From positions 161,524-225,523 of the forward strand of contig NZ_JAUSTY010000008.1 in NCBI RefSeq assembly GCF_030813115.1: a stretch of DNA of 64,000 nt, in the 5' to 3' direction. The stretch's first letter is position 1, and every line of letters starts with the position of its first letter. This DNA is from Bacillus horti (GTDB lineage Bacteria; Bacillota; Bacilli; Caldalkalibacillales; JCM-10596). The notes below the pieces were generated by a model. The model saw only the letters and a program-made list of their open reading frames with translations. It was not told the origin of the DNA and made no database searches. A program made the position numbers and the translations under genes. This document shows, in pieces, positions 54,043 through 64,000 of this stretch.

Positions 54043-54585
54043 TTATAAATATGAATCAGTAACTACCATAATAAGCTCAGAACTTCCCTCGTGATCATTA
54101 ATAACCTGGTGTTCCTCAGACGCTTGATAATAAATGGACTGCCCTTTTTCCGCCACATATGTGCGCTTACCTAGTCGAACAATAATCCTACCCTGAAGGA
54201 CAAATGCAAATGTTTCTGATAGAGAAGGCTCAAAGCTCTTAAATTCACCCTTCTTCTTCAAGGTAAGATGAATTGGCTCCATTTCCTTTTCATTTGATTC
54301 AGGAACTAGCCAGTGAATTTTATAGCCTGCTTCCTCATCTGTATAGTAGGTTTGATCCTCTTCCGTATAGACAACCTTCTGACCCTGCTTAGCCTCATCA
54401 AAAAACTCTTTTGGTGTAGAGCCAAGTACTTCAAGGATCGAAAAAAAAGTGTCCATGGAAGGGGAGCCTAAATCTCTTTCTAGCTGCGAAATATATCCCT
54501 TACTTAAATCTGTTCTTTCCCCTAGCTCTTCCTGAGTTAACCCCTTTTTCAAACGCAAATTTTTTAGTTTTTTGCCAATTTGCAT
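54043..54585 (-). CDS. XRE-family HTH regulator with C-terminal cupin domain
   Basis: The 180-residue protein has an HTH (about 5-60: IGKKLKNLRLKKGLTQEELGERTDLSKGYISQLERDLGSPSMDT, contiguous) and a cupin (about 105-178: FAFVLQGRIIVRLGKRTYVAEKGQSIYY and EEHQVIND). Proteins of this PuuR-like class regulate polyamine genes. As the first gene of the potABCD unit it is the likely repressor or activator of that operon and of itself, through the palindrome upstream. Confidence 0.9.
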   Translation of the reverse strand: MQIGKKLKNLRLKKGLTQEELGERTDLSKGYISQLERDLGSPSMDTFFSILEVLGSTPKEFFDEAKQGQKVVYTEEDQTYYTDEEAGYKIHWLVPESNEKEMEPIHLTLKKKGEFKSFEPSLSETFAFVLQGRIIVRLGKRTYVAEKGQSIYYQASEEHQVINDHEGSSELIMVVTDSYL

Positions 54586-54627
54586 CGATAGACCTCACAT
54601 TATGTTTGCTCACAGTAAACTTAGAGT

Positions 54628-54656
54628 CTAAAAGTTTACTTTAAACAAACTTTTAG
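54628..54656. promoter_or_regulatory. Palindrome upstream of the XRE-cupin/pot operon (candidate operator)
   Basis: CTAAAAGTTT at 54628-54637 is the exact reverse complement of AAACTTTTAG at 54647-54656, with a 9-base spacer. Further GTAAAC/GTTTAC half-sites flank it. It lies about 45-70 bases upstream of the regulator start. Confidence 0.55.
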
Positions 54657-54769
54657 TTTAGTAAAAATCGTATATAATTATACATGATTTTGAACAAACT
54701 GCAATTGTTTTTTGTTGGACTAATTGGATAGGGAAAAATAAACTTTATTTTCTTAAAAATCTATTATCT

Positions 54770-54778
54770 TGTGGTATA
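54770..54778 (+). promoter_or_regulatory. Extended -10 promoter for the toxin mRNA
   Basis: TGGTATACT is an extended -10 type element about 90 bases upstream of the toxin ATG. The leader contains an inverted repeat (GGCTCCTCAAGGGTGGTTGAGCTC), as expected of structured type I toxin mRNAs. No good -35 is seen. Confidence 0.4.
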
Positions 54779-54867
54779 CTCAAGAATGTACAAATAGAAT
54801 AGGCTCCTCAAGGGTGGTTGAGCTCACCTTCCTACGACTTCATTTGAAGATAAAGGAGGTGATGCTT

Positions 54868-54948
54868 ATGTCAGTATTCGAGGCTTTAACACTTATGATT
54901 GCTTGTAGTGTTTTGGTCGTTATGATATTGGCAGAAAAAAACAAATAG
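54868..54948 (+). CDS. Putative holin-like type I toxin (TxpA/BsrG-like)
   Basis: A 26-codon gene with AAAGGAGG 8 bases before its ATG. The peptide MSVFEALTLMIACSVLVVMI then LAEKNK has the FEAL start, one membrane helix and a short basic tail typical of the 'putative holin-like toxin' family of Firmicutes, which are membrane-depolarising toxins controlled by an antisense RNA. A stem-loop starts right at its stop codon, and a second strong terminator follows at 55035. The antisense RNA itself is not proven here. ATG 54862 is an in-frame alternative but too close to the ribosome site. Confidence 0.72.
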   Translation: MSVFEALTLMIACSVLVVMILAEKNK

Positions 54949-54979
54949 ACCGCCCTTGTGACAGAGGAACACGGTCTAT
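54945..54979 (+). terminator. Stem-loop at the end of the toxin gene
   Basis: ATAGACCG pairs with CGGTCTAT around a 19-base loop. No clear T-run follows, so it may stabilise the mRNA or be part of the toxin/antitoxin RNA pairing region. Confidence 0.5.
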
Positions 54980-55034
54980 CTGTTAGACAAAAACTTGAGC
55001 CAATCTCCTTTAGAGGAGGAACTCTACTGTACTT

Positions 55035-55067
55035 AAATCACAGGTGTTAGCGCACCTGTGATTTTTT
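55035..55067 (+). terminator. Terminator after the toxin locus
   Basis: AAATCACAGGTG and CACCTGTGATTT form a perfect 12-bp stem with a 6-base loop, followed by TTT. The region between the two hairpins (54980-55034) could hold part of an antisense RNA. Confidence 0.85.
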
Positions 55068-55175
55068 AGTTTATGCATTGACAACATTAGATAGTCAAAA
55101 TATTTATCTTTAGTATACAATATGTCACTAATAAATGAAAGTTTATCGCAAGATTAGATATATCACGAAAAAACC

Positions 55176-55688
55176 TTATTTAGCTAACAAATTGAGCGAT
55201 TCACGGTTAAACGCAGGAAGGTCATCTGGTGTACGGCTCGTCACTAGGTTATGACAAACCACTACCTCTTCATCTTTAAAGTTTGCGCCTGCATTAATCA
55301 AATCATTCTTGATGGACCTAAAGCCAGTCATATTTCTACCTTTCAACAGATGAGTGTCAATAAGCACCTGTGGTCCGTGGCAAATGGCGAAAACAGGCTT
55401 GTCCTTTTCTATAAAATGCTTGGCAAAGTCTCCAAAGCCACCCTTACCTCTTAATAAGTCGGGAGAAAAACCACCAGGTAGAAGAAGTGCATCAAAGTCT
55501 TCTGGCTTTACTTGATCTAGGGCTTTATCAATCTTAATTGTTTCTCCATTTTTCCCCTTCACTTCTTTACCAGCTTCGCTTTCTATATTGACCACTTCAT
55601 GTCCCGCTTCCTTATAAGCCTTTACTGGCTCAGTATACTCCGAATCCTCAAACATATCAGTAACAAGAACAGCAATTTTTTTACTCAT
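55176..55688 (-). CDS. DJ-1/PfpI-family protein (YraA/GSP18-like)
   Basis: The 170-residue protein has the class I glutamine amidotransferase-like fold: KKIAVLVTDMFEDSEYTEP, DFDALLLPGGFSPDLLR, and the nucleophile elbow AICHGPQVL with the reactive Cys (about 102). The Glu partner is in EDSEYTEP. Members are stress proteins with reported glyoxalase/deglycase or protease activities; which applies is uncertain. ATG 55686-55688 with AAGGAGGAAAC upstream is preferred; the frame opens 21 bases earlier at the ribosome site itself. Confidence 0.88.
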   Translation of the reverse strand: MSKKIAVLVTDMFEDSEYTEPVKAYKEAGHEVVNIESEAGKEVKGKNGETIKIDKALDQVKPEDFDALLLPGGFSPDLLRGKGGFGDFAKHFIEKDKPVFAICHGPQVLIDTHLLKGRNMTGFRSIKNDLINAGANFKDEEVVVCHNLVTSRTPDDLPAFNRESLNLLAK

Positions 55689-55996
55689 GGTTTCTGTTTC
55701 CTCCTTCATATTTGATTACGATGGAAATGTCCAGCGTTGAGTAGCACGTTCGGAGCATATGCTATGCTCCATTTTATGCGATGCGTTACTATTGTCTATT
55801 GCCGATTTTTTAACCCATTAAACGTGATTCTCCAATTTTAATAGCAGTCAAATTTTACGGCTAGCTACTTCTCATTAATTTTAATTCCACAGTGACAATC
55901 AAAAGTAGGACACACCATTATCTACTTCATTAAATGGGATTAAGTGTGCCACAACTTTTCGCTATCATTGATCTAAATGAGAGCAGACAACACGAA
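55689..55996. other. Intergenic region
   Basis: AT-rich. No gene, repeat or clear promoter is seen between the PfpI gene and the atp operon terminator. Confidence 0.5.
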
Positions 55997-56038
55997 AAAA
56001 GCACTTGCTGGATGATTCGAGTCATCCAACAAGTGCTT
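55997..56038 (-). terminator. Terminator of the atp operon
   Basis: AAAAGCACTTGCTGGATGA pairs with TCATCCAACAAGTGCTT (one mismatch, 6-base loop). TTTTTTC follows on the minus strand. Confidence 0.92.
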
Positions 56039-56041
56039 ATC

Positions 56042-56473
56042 TTATTTCTTACCTTTTGCTACAGTTAGTCGCATCTCTGCGCGTTTAATAGCTGCCTTTT
56101 GTACTTCTATTTCAGCCTTGACCTTAGCCGTATCACTTTCTCGGCTGCTTTCAAGAGCAGCTAGAAGCTTTTCAGCAAGCTCTTTTGACGCTTGAGCACG
56201 AGCTACATCAATATCCTCCGGAAGCTCAGCAGCTTCAGCTAAAACGGTTACCTTATCAGGACGTACCTCCAAGAATCCTCCACTTACAGCGATAGACTGT
56301 TCTCCATTGGTAGTCTTGACACGCAGGACACCAACTTTTAGTGGAGTAACAATTGGAACGTGACCAGCTTGGACTCCAAGCTCACCATCGACCCCTTTAG
56401 CAATAACCATCGTAACGTCACCTGTATACACTTTACGCTCCGGTGTTACAACTTCAACTTGTATGGTATTCAT
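56042..56473 (-). CDS. atpC: ATP synthase F1 subunit epsilon
   Basis: The 143-residue central-stalk subunit has an N-terminal beta-sandwich (VEVVTPERKVYTGDVTMVIAKGVDGELGVQAGHVPIVTPLKVG, contiguous) and a C-terminal helical hairpin (ARAQASKELAEKLLAALESS) that can inhibit ATP hydrolysis. It is the last gene of the operon and is followed immediately by its terminator. Confidence 0.95.
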   Translation of the reverse strand: MNTIQVEVVTPERKVYTGDVTMVIAKGVDGELGVQAGHVPIVTPLKVGVLRVKTTNGEQSIAVSGGFLEVRPDKVTVLAEAAELPEDIDVARAQASKELAEKLLAALESSRESDTAKVKAEIEVQKAAIKRAEMRLTVAKGKK

Positions 56474-56505
56474 GTGGATTCCTCCCTTTTAGATAGGGCA
56501 TCCTA

Positions 56506-57912
<1,407 letters not shown>

Positions 57913-58007
57913 TTACTCTGAATGACAATGATTATCTTGTAATCTATTGTACCTGCGTTGTTTATAGCTTGCTTTTATAACATTCACTGTTCGATGGGGT
58001 TTGCCTA

Positions 58008-58868
58008 CTATAATGCGTTAGCTCCCGCTACGATTTCCGCAATCTCCTGTGTAATCGCAGCTTGACGAGCTCTGTTCATCTCAAGCGTTAGCTTATCAAT
58101 GATATCTGTAGCATTATCTGTGGCGCTACCCATAGCTGTCATCTTCGCTCCAAACTCACTGGCTTTTGCTTCTAACAAAGCACTAAACATCAGTGTTTCA
58201 GCATACTTAGGCAATAGTACCTCTAAAACCTCTTCACTGCTTGGCTCGTACTCATACGTTGTTACTGGACCAGAGAGTACCTCTTCGGATACTAAAGGTA
58301 ACAGTTTCTTCTCAACAGGTGTTTGCTGAATTGGGCTATCAAATTGGTTATAGAACAAGATCAATTCATCAAATGTTTGGTCTGCAAAAAATTGTACGGC
58401 AGCTGATGAAATGTCTTTGATTTCTGTCAAAGTCGGGCTGTCCGAAATGCCTGTAACTTCTTTGACCACTGGATAGTCACGCTTTTTGAAATAATCTCTG
58501 CCTTTTCTTCCGATAACAAAGATCATATATTCATCCGCAGATTTATGGCGTTGCTTGATAGTGTTTGCTACTAATCTCAATATGTTAGCGTTGTAACCAC
58601 CTGCTAAGCCACGATCTGACGTGATAACCAGGTAACCCGTCTTCTTAACCGGTCTATTCTCTAACATGGGATGTGAAAAGTCCTTCGTTCCAGCCGCAAT
58701 ACTAGAGATAACCTCTTTGATTTTTTCCGAATACGGTCTAGATCTTTCAGCCGTTTCCTGAGCACGACGCAGCTTTGCGGCGGCAACCATTTTCATCGCC
58801 TTCGTGATCTGACGCGTATTCTTAACACTCTTAATCCGACGTTTGATCTCTTTTGTTCCTAATGCCAC
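58008..58868 (-). CDS. atpG: ATP synthase F1 subunit gamma
   Basis: The 286-residue rotor shaft has the N-terminal helix [30 protein letters not shown] (contiguous), the Rossmann-like [18 protein letters not shown], and the C-terminal helix [42 protein letters not shown] (contiguous) that forms the coiled coil. It lies between atpA (37 bp) and atpD (110 bp). Confidence 0.96.
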   Translation of the reverse strand: MALGTKEIKRRIKSVKNTRQITKAMKMVAAAKLRRAQETAERSRPYSEKIKEVISSIAAGTKDFSHPMLENRPVKKTGYLVITSDRGLAGGYNANILRLVANTIKQRHKSADEYMIFVIGRKGRDYFKKRDYPVVKEVTGISDSPTLTEIKDISSAAVQFFADQTFDELILFYNQFDSPIQQTPVEKKLLPLVSEEVLSGPVTTYEYEPSSEEVLEVLLPKYAETLMFSALLEAKASEFGAKMTAMGSATDNATDIIDKLTLEMNRARQAAITQEIAEIVAGANAL

Positions 58869-58905
58869 TTTTTCACCACCCTTTCTCTACCCTACTTAGC
58901 CGTTT

Positions 58906-60420
<1,515 letters not shown>

Positions 60421-60433
60421 TCACCCCTATCTA

Positions 60434-60973
60434 CTAACTTTTTGACGTCACTACACGACGTTTGAAACGATGAAGCTTTCCTGATACACTTCCGTCATAT
60501 AGGCTGTCACCGATCTTCACAATAACCCCGCCTAAAATAGATGAATCCACATGATTTGTAATGCGGATTTTTTTGTTGAGCTTCTTGCTGAAGTGGTCCA
60601 CTAAGCCTTGTTTCTCATCGTCTGTTAGTGGTTTGGTAGAGGTTACATAGGCATCTGCTAGCCCACGCTCTCTATTGGCAAAGTATACATAATATTCAAA
60701 AACGGATTCGATTTCATCCTCCCGATTTCTTTCAATCAATAATGTGATGAACTGTAGCATCGTGGCGGAAATCTGATCCTTAAAAATTGTTGTCAGCTGC
60801 TCGATTTTGGTCTCTCTAGCAATTTGAGGAGAATGTAGGAACTTCAAGAAGAGTGGGTTTTCAGCGAAAACCTGCTCTATTTTTTGTAGTTCTTCCTCAA
60901 TAGTGTCTAGTTGATTCTTGTCACGAGCTAATTCATACAGTGCTTTTGCATAACGTCTACCTACGGCGCTCAT
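60434..60973 (-). CDS. atpH: ATP synthase F1 subunit delta
   Basis: The 179-residue peripheral-stalk subunit has the N-terminal helical domain VGRRYAKALYELARDKNQLDTIEEEL and the C-terminal signature SKKLNKKIRITNHVDSSILGGVIVKIGDSLYDGSVSGKLHRF (contiguous). It overlaps the end of atpF by 4 bases. Confidence 0.95.
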   Translation of the reverse strand: MSAVGRRYAKALYELARDKNQLDTIEEELQKIEQVFAENPLFLKFLHSPQIARETKIEQLTTIFKDQISATMLQFITLLIERNREDEIESVFEYYVYFANRERGLADAYVTSTKPLTDDEKQGLVDHFSKKLNKKIRITNHVDSSILGGVIVKIGDSLYDGSVSGKLHRFKRRVVTSKS

Positions 60974-61506
60974 TGTTTATTCCCTACCTCTTTAAGATAG
61001 TTTTCAATTAGCTTCTCTTGTTGTTGAGCATCTAGTTCCTTCTCAATAACCTTCGTTGCTAACATCACGGAAAGGGAGCCAACCTGAGCACGAAGAGCTT
61101 CAACTGCTTGCTCCTTCTCACGCTCAATTTCAGCACGAGCGACCTTCTTGGATTGCTCAATCTCTTGCTTTGCTGTTTGTATAATTTGCTCAGCCTGCTT
61201 CTCACTAGTCGCACGAGCGTTATCTAGGATTTGCTTGGCATCAGCACGAGCTGCTTCTAAAGCCGCTTCCTGCTCAGATAGTAGGCGCTGTGCTTCAAGA
61301 CGATTCTCTTCAGCTGTAGCGATATCGGCAGAGATTTTTTCTTGGCGTTCCTCCATCACTTTCATTAATGGCCCAAACGCAAACTTGCGAAGGAGTAGAA
61401 ATAATAGGATGAAAATGAAAAGCGAGTAAAGCATCGTTCCCCATTCAACACTAGCTAAAAATCCTGCTGACTCTGTGCCCTCAGGCGCGGAGATATATTT
61501 TAACAC
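60970..61506 (-). CDS. atpF: ATP synthase Fo subunit b
   Basis: The 178-residue peripheral-stalk subunit has one membrane helix (about 27-44: MLYSLFIFILLFLLLRKF) and a long charged coiled coil to the C-terminus, ending KVIEKELDAQQQEKLIENYLKEV. I chose GTG 61504-61506 because AAAGGAG lies 8 bases upstream; the frame is open to GTG 61515, which abuts the ribosome site. A 160-bp gap containing a stem-loop separates it from atpE. Confidence 0.93.
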   Translation of the reverse strand: MLKYISAPEGTESAGFLASVEWGTMLYSLFIFILLFLLLRKFAFGPLMKVMEERQEKISADIATAEENRLEAQRLLSEQEAALEAARADAKQILDNARATSEKQAEQIIQTAKQEIEQSKKVARAEIEREKEQAVEALRAQVGSLSVMLATKVIEKELDAQQQEKLIENYLKEVGNKQ

Positions 61507-61617
61507 ACCGTTCACTCCTTTCTTCCAAACTAAATACCATGCAACTAAAAAGCTGACGTGGTAAGCCTTTCTCTAGGAGAATATCATACACACGAGCTTG
61601 AATTAATCATAAGAGAA

Positions 61618-61651
61618 TGGCGAAGACCCCCAAAAGGGACCTCGCCATAAA
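61618..61651 (-). promoter_or_regulatory. Intercistronic stem-loop between atpE and atpF
   Basis: ATGGCGAAGACCCCC pairs imperfectly with GGGACCTCGCCAT. On the minus strand no T-run follows, so it is more likely an RNA-processing or stability element than a terminator. The c subunit is needed in excess over the other Fo subunits. Confidence 0.5.
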
Positions 61652-61670
61652 TTTTTGTTTCCTTAAAGAA

Positions 61671-61883
<213 letters not shown>

Positions 61884-62042
61884 TTAGAAAATCCTCCCTT
61901 CAAATTATAAGAAAAATAATATTCATTAAATGTATTAATTCAAATCCCAAACCAATGTTTGAGATAAAGAATTTGTGATTAGGTCATGAATAACTTCATG
62001 AAAGTGTTGGAAACGATGATTAATGTTTTAACATTTTATCAT

Positions 62043-62789
62043 CTAGTGATCATGTTCTACTTTTTGGGAAATGTAAACCAGGGTTAAAATCGTAAATACA
62101 TACGCCTGTATGCCCCCTACGAAAATACCGAAGGCCTGCCATGCCATTAGTGGAATTGCTGCGGCATAAAATCCTACACTAGCAATACCTGCTGCACCTG
62201 CAGTGGTTAGCATGACTAGCAATACCTCTTTAGCGTAAATGTTTCCATATAAACGAAGACCAAGCGTAATTGTTTTAGTAAATTCCTCAATTACGTGAAA
62301 TGGAAACTGTACCACGTTTGGTTTGAAATAGTGGGCAAAGTAATTCTTAAAGCCTGTAGAGGATATCCCCACAACGTGAGTTAATACTATCATAGTAATA
62401 GCTAGTGTGAGCGTCACATGCGCGTCAGCGGTTGGTGATTTCCACCATAATGTGTGGTAACCAAATGTCGGAGAGTCCGTGCTTATGGAGAATGGAATTC
62501 CTATAAAGTTACCTACAAAAATAAACATAATAATGGTTAAAGCTAAGGCAACAAATTGATTTCCTTTCTTCATACTCATTGTATTTGCTACAATTCCACG
62601 AACGAAATCAATGATCCACTCCATGACATTTTGCATTCCTGATGGCTTTCCGGATTGTGCCTTCCGTCCACCGGCATACGCAATAGCAAAAACTATAATG
62701 GCCGTAATCGTAACCATCATGGCACTGGATAAATTCAGATAGATACCTGAACCATTAAATATTTCGACAACCGGATGATTATGGTCCAA
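62043..62789 (-). CDS. atpB: ATP synthase Fo subunit a
   Basis: The 248-residue half-channel subunit has the essential Arg in TKTITLGLRLYGNIYAKEVLL and the C-terminal FGIFVGGIQAYVFTILTLVYISQ. Upstream helices include ALTIIMFIFVGNFIGIPFSI. It starts 24 bp after atpI. Confidence 0.96.
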   Translation of the reverse strand: MDHNHPVVEIFNGSGIYLNLSSAMMVTITAIIVFAIAYAGGRKAQSGKPSGMQNVMEWIIDFVRGIVANTMSMKKGNQFVALALTIIMFIFVGNFIGIPFSISTDSPTFGYHTLWWKSPTADAHVTLTLAITMIVLTHVVGISSTGFKNYFAHYFKPNVVQFPFHVIEEFTKTITLGLRLYGNIYAKEVLLVMLTTAGAAGIASVGFYAAAIPLMAWQAFGIFVGGIQAYVFTILTLVYISQKVEHDH

Positions 62790-62812
62790 TTTAATTTCAC
62801 CCCTTTCCCCAA

Positions 62813-63196
62813 TTATGAACCTTTCTTCTGTTCACTTAATTCATTTATAATAGCATCGCCTAAGACGAATACCTGCGTCGTGAATAAACCTATGGCATAA
62901 CCTATTACATTAATATACTCGGGAAATCTAATCGCAATAAAGGCACCTAACAGAGCTAAGCCAATTCTTATTCCTGTACCTATGCCTGCCCGACCACGCC
63001 CTGAGGCAATAGCTTCTCCAAACTTGTAAACCTTGAAGGCTGTATAGACGGAGCTAATCATACCCATCCACAAGCCAAGAGCTACTCCAGCAAAGAAAGG
63101 AGAAAATGAGGAGAAAAACCATGCCAAAATGCTGGCAATAAAAGTGGAAATAAGGATTGTCATCATACGTTTAATTTTGTGTAGTATCGGATTCAC
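62813..63196 (-). CDS. atpI: ATP synthase subunit I
   Basis: The 127-residue membrane protein has four hydrophobic helices (ILISTFIASILAWFF, FFAGVALGLWMGMISSVYTAF, IGIRIGLALLGAFIAIRF, YAIGLFTTQVFVLGDAII). AtpI assists assembly of the c-ring and Mg2+ uptake in alkaliphiles, though it is dispensable in many species. It is located between atpZ and atpB. Confidence 0.88.
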   Translation of the reverse strand: MNPILHKIKRMMTILISTFIASILAWFFSSFSPFFAGVALGLWMGMISSVYTAFKVYKFGEAIASGRGRAGIGTGIRIGLALLGAFIAIRFPEYINVIGYAIGLFTTQVFVLGDAIINELSEQKKGS

Positions 63197-63202
63197 TAGC
63201 TC

Positions 63203-63421
63203 TTAGTCTCCTAAGTACTTTTTGACTACTGGAATGATACTTATTATCCCACAAGCCATTCCTAAAAACACACCAACAATCATCCACAATGGGCTTGTCT
63301 CTAACCATGCATCCACTCTCCGTCCTAACCAGAACCCAATGACGGTTAGAACCGCGATATCCACACCAATCAACGTTACAAGTGAAAGGGCTTTCCACGG
63401 ACGATCTGGACCTGCTGCCAC
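63203..63421 (-). CDS. atpZ: AtpZ/AtpI-family small membrane protein
   Basis: The 72-residue, two-helix protein has ALSLVTLIGVDIAVLTVIGFWLGRRVDAWLETSPLWMIVGVFLGMACGIISIIPVVKK (contiguous), the AtpZ pattern with the conserved G-x3-D and W. It is the first gene of the operon, starting at GTG 63419-63421 with ATAGGAGGT upstream. AtpZ acts with AtpI in magnesium/calcium transport coupled to ATP synthase assembly in alkaliphilic bacilli. Confidence 0.88.
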   Translation of the reverse strand: MAAGPDRPWKALSLVTLIGVDIAVLTVIGFWLGRRVDAWLETSPLWMIVGVFLGMACGIISIIPVVKKYLGD

Positions 63422-63524
63422 AAGATGACCTCCTATAGAATTTGGCTATGTTTCTAGTAAATAACTCACAGTATAAAATGAACATCTTCATACTTTCCAG
63501 AATAATTTAGCACATACCTGTAAT

Positions 63525-63553
63525 ATCGTACAATAGCGCTATACGTTTGTCAA
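63525..63553 (-). promoter_or_regulatory. Sigma-A promoter of the atp operon
   Basis: On the minus strand, TTGACA (63553-63548), an exact 17-base spacer, and TACGAT (63530-63525), about 100 bases upstream of atpZ. It lies between the intron end and the operon. Confidence 0.7.
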
Positions 63554-63693
63554 CGCAGTTTGAGCCATTTTCCAACAGTTGATGACAAAGAATTGCCCAT
63601 AGTTGAAGGAAGCTTCGCTCATTTTCCGATTTTGACCATTTTGTGACTATTATCACTTTATTTTGTTAATTATTAACCATGTTAAGGAAAAAA

Positions 63694-64000
63694 GTAGAGT
63701 AAAGAACTGAAATTTTCTTTGGCGACCGTGAGGTCGCCTTTACTCATTCCAGCTCCTCCTCATCAAACCGTACGTGAGGTTTTCCCTCATACGGCTTTCC
63801 GATGTTCTTCTTTCTTTGGCTTGCGTGATTTCCTACACTGCTAATTTCTTCAGCTTACCGTTTGTTAATTTCATGACTTCCCCAACCCTAGTATGTTTCT
63901 TTCGCTTATTCTTCTTTTTGTTCCAAAAGAGGGTAAGACGTTCAATCACATACCAGTCGATTCGATTCAGCCATTGTTTAGCAATCGGAGAGAGAAGATA
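63694..64000 (-). mobile_element. Group II intron, 3' end (domains V and VI, with maturase end)
   Basis: Domain V is at 63765-63797: on the minus strand AGCCGTATGAGGG, an AAAA-type loop, and CCTCACGTACGGTTT, with the catalytic AGC triad at its 5' side. Domain VI follows: GAGTAAAG (63745-63738) pairs with CTTTACTC (63704-63697) and encloses a perfect GGCGACC/GGTCGCC hairpin. The RNA end is predicted at CTCTAC, position 63694. The downstream exon begins TTTTTTCC. The 5' part is outside the window. Confidence 0.85.
63833..64000 (-). CDS. ltrA: Group II intron-encoded reverse transcriptase/maturase, C-terminal end
   Basis: The last 55 residues of the intron protein are visible: YLLSPIAKQWLNRIDWYVIE, then RLTLFWNKKKNKRKKHTRVG, then EVMKLTNGKLKKLAV. 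This matches the end of the GIIM maturase domain (RL..W..KK..R). The stop at 63833-63835 lies 36 bases before domain V, the normal arrangement. The RT domain is outside the window, so activity cannot be judged. Confidence 0.85.
   Translation of the reverse strand, partial: YLLSPIAKQWLNRIDWYVIERLTLFWNKKKNKRKKHTRVGEVMKLTNGKLKKLAV

Noticed and set aside
63171..63491. 106-codon minus ORF overlapping atpZ
   Set aside because: Wrong frame relative to atpZ, Arg/Ser/Cys-rich, and contradicted by the clear AtpZ reading with its own ribosome site.

Overview
The window is a chromosomal segment of a spore-forming, flagellated member of the Bacillota, order Bacillales. The evidence is the set spoIIID, spoIIQ, spoIID, mbl, flhO/flhP and an 11-subunit nuo operon without nuoEFG. 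The gene order also follows the Bacillus subtilis arrangement atp - ywzB - ywmB - murA - spoIID - spoIIQ - spoIIID - mbl - flhO - flhP - fabZ. Most of these genes are on the minus strand. I cannot name the genus from the sequence.

Layout. 1-1249: end of a phosphonate-biosynthesis pair (Ppd, PEP mutase). 1623-2478: a 184-bp four-box repeat element that runs into the 3' end of a nuclease-like/winged-helix gene. 3089-6408: a membrane protein, a serine-rich protein, and an arbitrium-like receptor (AimR family) with a 43-residue exported peptide gene. 6409-12310: succinate-semialdehyde dehydrogenase, then a ywrABCD-like group (two short chromate transporters, an Lrp/AsnC regulator and a cytosolic gamma-glutamyltransferase relative). 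12311-17620: a 1769-residue secreted subtilisin-family protease. 18013-20845: UV endonuclease, FabZ, a CDP-alcohol phosphotransferase and an EpuA-type small protein. 20892-33225: flhP, flhO, mbl, spoIIID, spoIIQ, spoIID, murA, ywmB and ywzB, interrupted by accessory genes (epoxide-hydrolase-like, CGNR protein, GNAT). 33602-44307: nuoA-N. 44719-49626: GyrI-like protein, 5-oxoprolinase pxpB / pxpA-pxpC interrupted by an opposite-strand hydrolase, a frameshifted micro-ORF and a RidA relative. 50200-54585: potABCD with its XRE-cupin regulator. 54868-55688: a 26-residue holin-like type I toxin and a PfpI-family protein. 56042-63421: atpZIBEFHAGDC. 63694-64000: the 3' end of a group II intron.

Most striking observations. 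(1) Three intergenic elements (1623-1806, 24879-25061, 49810-49993) each carry four copies of a 24-bp imperfect palindrome, oriented > > < <, with start-to-start spacings of 50/60/50 bp (49/60/50 in one). (2) A fourth element (30142-30320) has unrelated-looking box sequences but almost the same geometry (51/59/50). (3) One element supplies the last codons and stop of a PD-(D/E)xK-like nuclease/winged-helix gene. (4) The AimR-like/AimP-like pair sits in an ordinary chromosomal setting with no phage genes nearby.

Functional logic: the core of the window is respiratory energy conversion (Nuo complex, F1Fo ATPase), cell-envelope and sporulation genes. Accessory material (peptide signalling, repeat elements, toxin, transport, secreted protease, group II intron) sits between those conserved blocks. 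All family assignments are from reading the sequence and recall of family motifs; no database search was run.
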